Part shown: positions 4,356 to 5,331 of the stretch, one piece after another
Layout of the letters: each line of letters opens with the position of its first letter
Position numbering within the stretch: position 1 is the first letter of the stretch
From: Bacteroidales bacterium
Lineage (GTDB): Bacteria > Bacteroidota > Bacteroidia > Bacteroidales > UBA932
DNA: 5,331 nt
NCBI GenBank assembly: GCA_004556005.1
Contig: SFJA01000093.1
Coordinates: 1-5,331 of the forward strand
Direction of reading: 5' to 3'
Made by a program: the position numbers and the translations under genes
Notes under the pieces: model-generated
The model's database searches: none
What the model saw: the letters and a program-made list of their open reading frames with translations, nothing else
What the model was told of the DNA's origin: nothing

Positions 4356-5331
4356 CTAAAGTTTCTTTGATTTACATCCGGGGAAATTCCTATAGAAAGC
4401 CAAGGCATTCGCTGGTCTGTCCGTCGGGAACCGATACAAGCCTTGCATGATCGCCGTCTTCATCTGCTCCGAACATTTCAGTTCAGTTCCGAACACCTCC
4501 TCGTCGAACTCTTCGTCGATAACGGGGACGTCCTCGCTTCTGGACATCAGGGAATACAATGTCCCCGCAACACCGAATATGTCTGCCTGCGGGTCAAAGT
4601 GCCTCATATTTCCGTCCTTGTTTTCCGGAGCCGAGTATGGACTGCATGAAGGGGCATCCCTGCGACTCTCCAATTTCCCACCTTTGCCGTACAGATGCGC
4701 AACACCGAAGTCTATCAGCACGGCTTCACCGTTCTCGTCTATTACGACATTTTCCGGCTTGATGTCAAGATGGAGTATTTTCTTGCTGTGCATCGCTTTA
4801 AGGGCAAGACACAAAGGACGGACAATCTTATCTAGGATTATCGTCTCTGATGCTGGGACACGGCCAGACTCAATCATGTCCTTGAGGGTTACACCCGCGT
4901 AATACTTCATCACGTAGAAATGTGTCCCAATTTCGTTACTGTAGAACTGTTCCTTTACCTCTGTGACACGGTTGTTCGCGATGCCCTTCATACTCAGGAT
5001 GAAATCCGGCTCGCTCTGGAACAGGTTCTTATATTTTTCAAACCTTTCTGCATATCTCGCGGGACAGTCCACCTTTCCGTTCCTGTGATAGCAGTTTTTG
5101 TGGAAGATCTCCCGCGGGAAGAACTCCTTTATTGCTACAATCTCCTTTTCCCCTGTCCCCTTGTCTTGCCGTTCCGCCTTGTAGGTATAGCCGAAGGAAC
5201 CGTTGCTGATGAAACTCAGGATCCTGTATTCGTTGTTCCCGTTCGATATGACAAAATCTTTGGGGAGTGCGTTGTTGATCGCATCCTCTTTCTCCTCACG
5301 CTTCCTATCCTCTTCCTCCTGCTTCTGCTTG
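4356..5331 (-). CDS. Hanks-type Ser/Thr protein kinase, N-terminus beyond window edge
   Basis: The frame is open from the right edge to TAG (4356-4358), giving 324 visible residues. A GTG at 5072 is internal, because the sequence before it encodes the kinase N-lobe. Order: a K/E/R/Q-rich stretch (1-16, likely the end of a coiled coil), the glycine-rich loop ISNGSFGYTY (41-50), the ATP-binding lysine K68 in VAIKEFFP, the hinge region FYVMKYYAG (138-146), the catalytic loop HLDIKPEN (187-194, catalytic D189), DFG (207-209), SAPE (233-236) and ADIFGVAGTLY in helix F (249-259). The domain ends about 15 residues before the C-terminus, so any sensor or membrane part must be N-terminal. It is non-RD (L188 in place of Arg), and the first Gly of the P-loop is Ser42; both are tolerated in active bacterial kinases. 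It phosphorylates Ser/Thr on unknown partners, and the adjacent HAD gene is co-transcribed. 'VAIKEFFP' kinases in Bacteroidota often sit with PP2C and vWA proteins, which cannot be checked here. Confidence 0.92.
   Translation of the reverse strand, partial: KQKQEEEDRKREEKEDAINNALPKDFVISNGNNEYRILSFISNGSFGYTYKAERQDKGTGEKEIVAIKEFFPREIFHKNCYHRNGKVDCPARYAERFEKYKNLFQSEPDFILSMKGIANNRVTEVKEQFYSNEIGTHFYVMKYYAGVTLKDMIESGRVPASETIILDKIVRPLCLALKAMHSKKILHLDIKPENVVIDENGEAVLIDFGVAHLYGKGGKLESRRDAPSCSPYSAPENKDGNMRHFDPQADIFGVAGTLYSLMSRSEDVPVIDEEFDEEVFGTELKCSEQMKTAIMQGLYRFPTDRPANALAFYRNFPGCKSKKL

Noticed and set aside
4356..5072. GTG at 5072 as start of the kinase gene
   Set aside because: The open frame upstream encodes the glycine-rich loop and the VAIK lysine, both needed for a kinase, and continues to the window edge.
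1..5331. CRISPR array, tRNA or rRNA genes
   Set aside because: No regularly spaced repeats, no cloverleaf with a tRNA-type T-arm and no ribosomal RNA signatures were seen on either strand.

Overview
The window suggests a Bacteroidota chromosome, probably a gut Bacteroidales of moderate GC content. The signs are a perfect Bacteroidota -7 box (TAnnTTTG) ahead of the plus-strand gene, A/T-rich start regions without clear Shine-Dalgarno sequences, an IS110-type transposase, a HAD phosphatase resembling the BT0820 type of Bacteroides, and a bacterial Ser/Thr kinase with a 'VAIKEFFP'-style N-lobe. Neither the species nor the replicon can be fixed from this sequence. The mix of an insertion sequence, an orphan gene and signalling/nucleic-acid genes looks like an accessory region.

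Layout. (1) Positions 1-941, minus strand: an IS110-family DEDD transposase that runs off the left edge. (2) 942-1122: the non-coding end of that element, rich in hairpins and in the place where IS110-group elements encode their bridge RNA. (3) 1123-1824, minus: an unrecognised 233-aa protein, preceded by a ten-codon in-frame mini-ORF and a perfect hairpin. (4) 1825-2036: a divergent intergenic region with a direct repeat and a -7 box. (5) 2037-3782, plus: a 581-aa protein with a Schlafen/AlbA_2 domain in the middle, an Ala/Pro linker and a C-terminal half that resembles GyrA C-terminal beta-pinwheel blades. (6) 3783-3889: a convergent intergenic region with a strong plus-strand terminator. 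(7) 3890-4351, minus: a small C0-type HAD phosphatase. (8) 4356-5331, minus: a Ser/Thr protein kinase that continues beyond the right edge.

How the genes may work together. The kinase and the HAD protein form a tight operon with a 4-nt gap, transcribed towards the AlbA_2 gene. A kinase-phosphatase pair next to a putative nucleic-acid-binding or nuclease protein could be a signalling-controlled effector system, for example in defence. That is inference from adjacency only, because the AlbA_2 gene has its own promoter and terminator and faces the kinase operon. The rest of the kinase and whatever lies upstream of it are outside the window and would be the most informative context.
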